DNA from: Chitinophaga solisilvae
GTDB lineage: Bacteria; Bacteroidota; Bacteroidia; Chitinophagales; Chitinophagaceae
Direction of reading: 5' to 3'
Length of the DNA: 64,000 nucleotides
NCBI RefSeq assembly: GCF_009928525.1
Contig: NZ_JAABOK010000012.1
Coordinates: forward strand, 62,001-126,000
Shown here: piece after piece, positions 62,561-64,000 of the stretch
Layout of the letters: each line of letters opens with the position of its first letter
Numbering within the stretch: the first letter of the stretch is position 1
Position numbers and translations under genes: made by a program
Notes under the pieces: generated by a model
Database searches by the model: none
The model's input: only the letters and a program-made list of their open reading frames with translations
Told to the model about the DNA's origin: nothing

Positions 62561-63375
62561 CTTTTCGGTATTTTCTTCTCCTTTTCCTTCTTCTCCTTCA
62601 CATGTACTTTTATCTTATACAGCGGGAAAACATACGATACGGTGTATTGCATGTCGAAGATGGATTTTTTAGAGCCGCTGCCAAAGCCGGGCATGACGAG
62701 CGGGGTGAATTCATCGGTTTTGATGTTGTTGAGGAGGATACGTTCGCGCAGGCTCCAGCCGAGGAAGAAGTTTTTGAGTACTTCAGCTTTCAGGCCCAGT
62801 ACCAGTTCTACCCAGTGGGCGTTGACATTGGTTTTGGGAACGCTGCCGGTGAGGTTGCCGCCCCAGTAGGGGCTGGTAATTTTATAGGAGGGCACTTCAT
62901 AGGTAAGGTGTGAGAAACCGTACCGTATACCGCCGTAGAACATATTTTTTTCGGAGGGGTATAGTCTTTTCATGAAGTTGTAATCGACGCCCAGTGTGAT
63001 AAAGACGCCGCTGCCCTTATAGGTGTAGTTGTCGTCGCTGTAGGGCGTGTTGGTATAGCCGGCTTCTACTGCGCCATACAGGTCGCTTTTGAGGCGCACG
63101 TCGGCTACGGCGGTGAATTCCTTGCGGTAGGGATAATAGATGGCCGTAATGATGCGGCTGAGATCCACTCCCACGCGGATACCGCCGGGGAGGAAGTAGG
63201 TGCTGTCCTTGGCTTTCACCGCGGCCGTTGCCGTTGTGTCAATTCCCTTTTTGCGGAGGGTATCAGCAGCCGGTTTATGGAGAGTATCTTTTATCACGGC
63301 CGGCTTGTTTTGTGCCTGTACTGTGATGCCCGTCAGTATACTACTCAGCAAAGAAAAAAGTAAGATGCGTATCAT
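62557..63375 (-). CDS. DUF6048 family exported protein
   Basis: A 272-residue protein with an N-terminal signal (MIRILLFSLLSSILTGITV). The mature part has outer-membrane beta-strand patterns (GVFITLGVDYNFMKRLYPS, NMFYGGIRYGFSHLTYEV) and a basic C-terminus (KEKKEKEKKIPKR). It is encoded directly after DUF6452, with a 35-bp overlap, a pair conserved in Bacteroidota. Its function is unknown; an outer-membrane barrel is a reasonable inference. Confidence 0.85.
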   Translation of the reverse strand: MIRILLFSLLSSILTGITVQAQNKPAVIKDTLHKPAADTLRKKGIDTTATAAVKAKDSTYFLPGGIRVGVDLSRIITAIYYPYRKEFTAVADVRLKSDLYGAVEAGYTNTPYSDDNYTYKGSGVFITLGVDYNFMKRLYPSEKNMFYGGIRYGFSHLTYEVPSYKITSPYWGGNLTGSVPKTNVNAHWVELVLGLKAEVLKNFFLGWSLRERILLNNIKTDEFTPLVMPGFGSGSKKSIFDMQYTVSYVFPLYKIKVHVKEKKEKEKKIPKR

Positions 63376-63832
63376 TACTGTTTATTACTGATTTTGAATT
63401 GAATGCAATTGAATCGATCCGGTGTTTGGTGGCCAGCATCGTATCCAGGAAGAAGTAGGTGCCGAATCCGCATCCGGGGGAAATAAAATGTTTACTACGT
63501 GTATACCTGAACGTTAGGGTGTCAGGAACTGCGGTAGAATCCACCTGGAGGAAGAAAATGCTGCTGTCAGCCACGGGCGACAGTGGCAGGAATACGCTGC
63601 TGAGCGGCGCCTTTTTAAAGATGCTGTCCCGGTTTTTTCCCTGGTCAATAGCGAAGAGCGTTACCTTGGGCAGGACGGTATCCCTGATTCTGTTGAAATT
63701 ATCCGGCTTTTTTTTGAAAGCGATGCGCAACTCAGTCCGCAAAGTCTGATCGCAGATTTTCGTTTCATTCTCGCAGGCAACGATGCCGGCGAGTAATAAA
63801 CAGGGGAGTAATATCTGGTATATAGTTTTCAT
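63341..63832 (-). CDS. DUF6452 family lipoprotein
   Basis: A 163-residue lipoprotein. The start is the ATG at 63830-63832 (MKTIYQILLPCLLLAGIVAC), the Cys being the lipobox residue. The mature part is strand-rich (PKVTLFAIDQGKNRDSIF, SSIFFLQVDSTAVPDTLTF) and fits DUF6452, which is normally followed by DUF6048, as here, with a 35-bp overlap of the two frames. The role is unknown. Confidence 0.83.
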   Translation of the reverse strand: MKTIYQILLPCLLLAGIVACENETKICDQTLRTELRIAFKKKPDNFNRIRDTVLPKVTLFAIDQGKNRDSIFKKAPLSSVFLPLSPVADSSIFFLQVDSTAVPDTLTFRYTRSKHFISPGCGFGTYFFLDTMLATKHRIDSIAFNSKSVINSNDTHLTFFFAE

Positions 63833-63857
63833 TCTTGTTAAAAACGTTGGCAAGATA

Positions 63858-64000
63858 TTAAATTCCCAGCTCCTTTTTGAGGAAGCGGGCAGTATGGCTG
63901 TCTTTACAGGTGCTTACCTGCTCCGGTGTACCGGTGCAGAGGATGGTACCGCCGCCTGCACCGCCTTCGGGGCCGAGGTCTACGATATAATCCGCCATTT
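63858..64000 (-). CDS. uvrA: UvrA C-terminus, cut by the window edge
   Basis: The last 46 codons of a leftward gene end at the stop 63858-63860. They read MADYIVDLGPEGGAGGGTIL, then CTGTPEQV and SHTARFLKKEL, the unmistakable C-terminal tail of excinuclease ABC subunit A, which recognises damaged DNA in nucleotide excision repair. The first part of the protein lies beyond the right edge. The gene is 25 bp upstream of DUF6452 in the same direction. Confidence 0.93.
   Translation of the reverse strand, partial: MADYIVDLGPEGGAGGGTILCTGTPEQVSTCKDSHTARFLKKELGI

Overview
The window looks like part of a chromosome of a Bacteroidota bacterium of the Chitinophagaceae, most likely Chitinophaga or a close relative. 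The grounds are a TonB-dependent receptor with a carboxypeptidase-like N-terminal domain, a DUF5977 protein followed by a DUF6443-type RHS protein, the DUF6452-DUF6048 pair, Bacteroidota-type TAnnTTTG promoter elements, and many lipoproteins with Bacteroidota-like lipoboxes. No rRNA, tRNA, CRISPR array, transposase, integrase or prophage was recognised.

Layout. 0-3.1 kb: molybdenum cofactor genes (moaD, moaE, mobA, moaC, moeA), with the start of another gene at the left edge. 3.2-5.8 kb: a secreted DUF1800-DUF1501 pair. 6.5-10.5 kb: two peptide transporters (OPT and POT families). 10.6-18.1 kb: purD, then the rod-shape block mreB-mreC-mreD-mrdA-rodA. 18.3-27.3 kb: a polymorphic-toxin-like locus with a 1428-residue DUF5977 protein, a 1393-residue RHS protein with a degenerate M91-like C-terminal domain, and a small lipoprotein that could be its immunity protein. 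27.4-29.4 kb: a metallo-beta-lactamase-fold hydrolase, an AraC regulator and an NTF2-like protein. 29.5-31.4 kb: an ECF sigma factor operon. 31.6-36.4 kb: a transketolase C-terminal half, galE, rfbA, a phosphate permease and its PhoU-like partner. 36.6-42.5 kb: an LpxH-like phosphoesterase, an unknown protein, a TonB receptor and a beta-helix lipoprotein. 42.9-46.5 kb: a probable copper-handling operon (MbnH-like dihaem protein, YHS lipoprotein, MbnP, CDICGC outer-membrane protein, CNGKC protein). 46.6-51.0 kb: an M13 peptidase, a small membrane protein, a truncated haemoglobin and RarA. 51.2-60.2 kb: PBP1C and its alpha-2-macroglobulin partner, with a secreted CsgG/LpoB-like protein between them. 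60.4-64 kb: a double ATPase, an ElaA-type acetyltransferase, DUF6048, DUF6452 and the C-terminus of UvrA.

The most unusual signal is not a gene. Ten long inverted repeats (27-60 bp arms) lie directly after stop codons, nearly always within 5 bp, and in several cases the arm contains the stop codon. Their outer arms are short tandem repeats of two kinds: AATTACG/AATTGCG heptads, or TTATTTG/AGATTTG-like units. Eight of the ten share a GCGAAGA or GCGGAGA core whichever arm type they carry. The arms of one element match each other better than they match other elements, which suggests continuing homogenisation. Some are clearly intrinsic terminators (GC stem plus T tract); most with AATTACG arms have no T tract. 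They look like a family of 3'-end palindromes that may combine termination, RNA 3'-end protection and repeat-driven spread.
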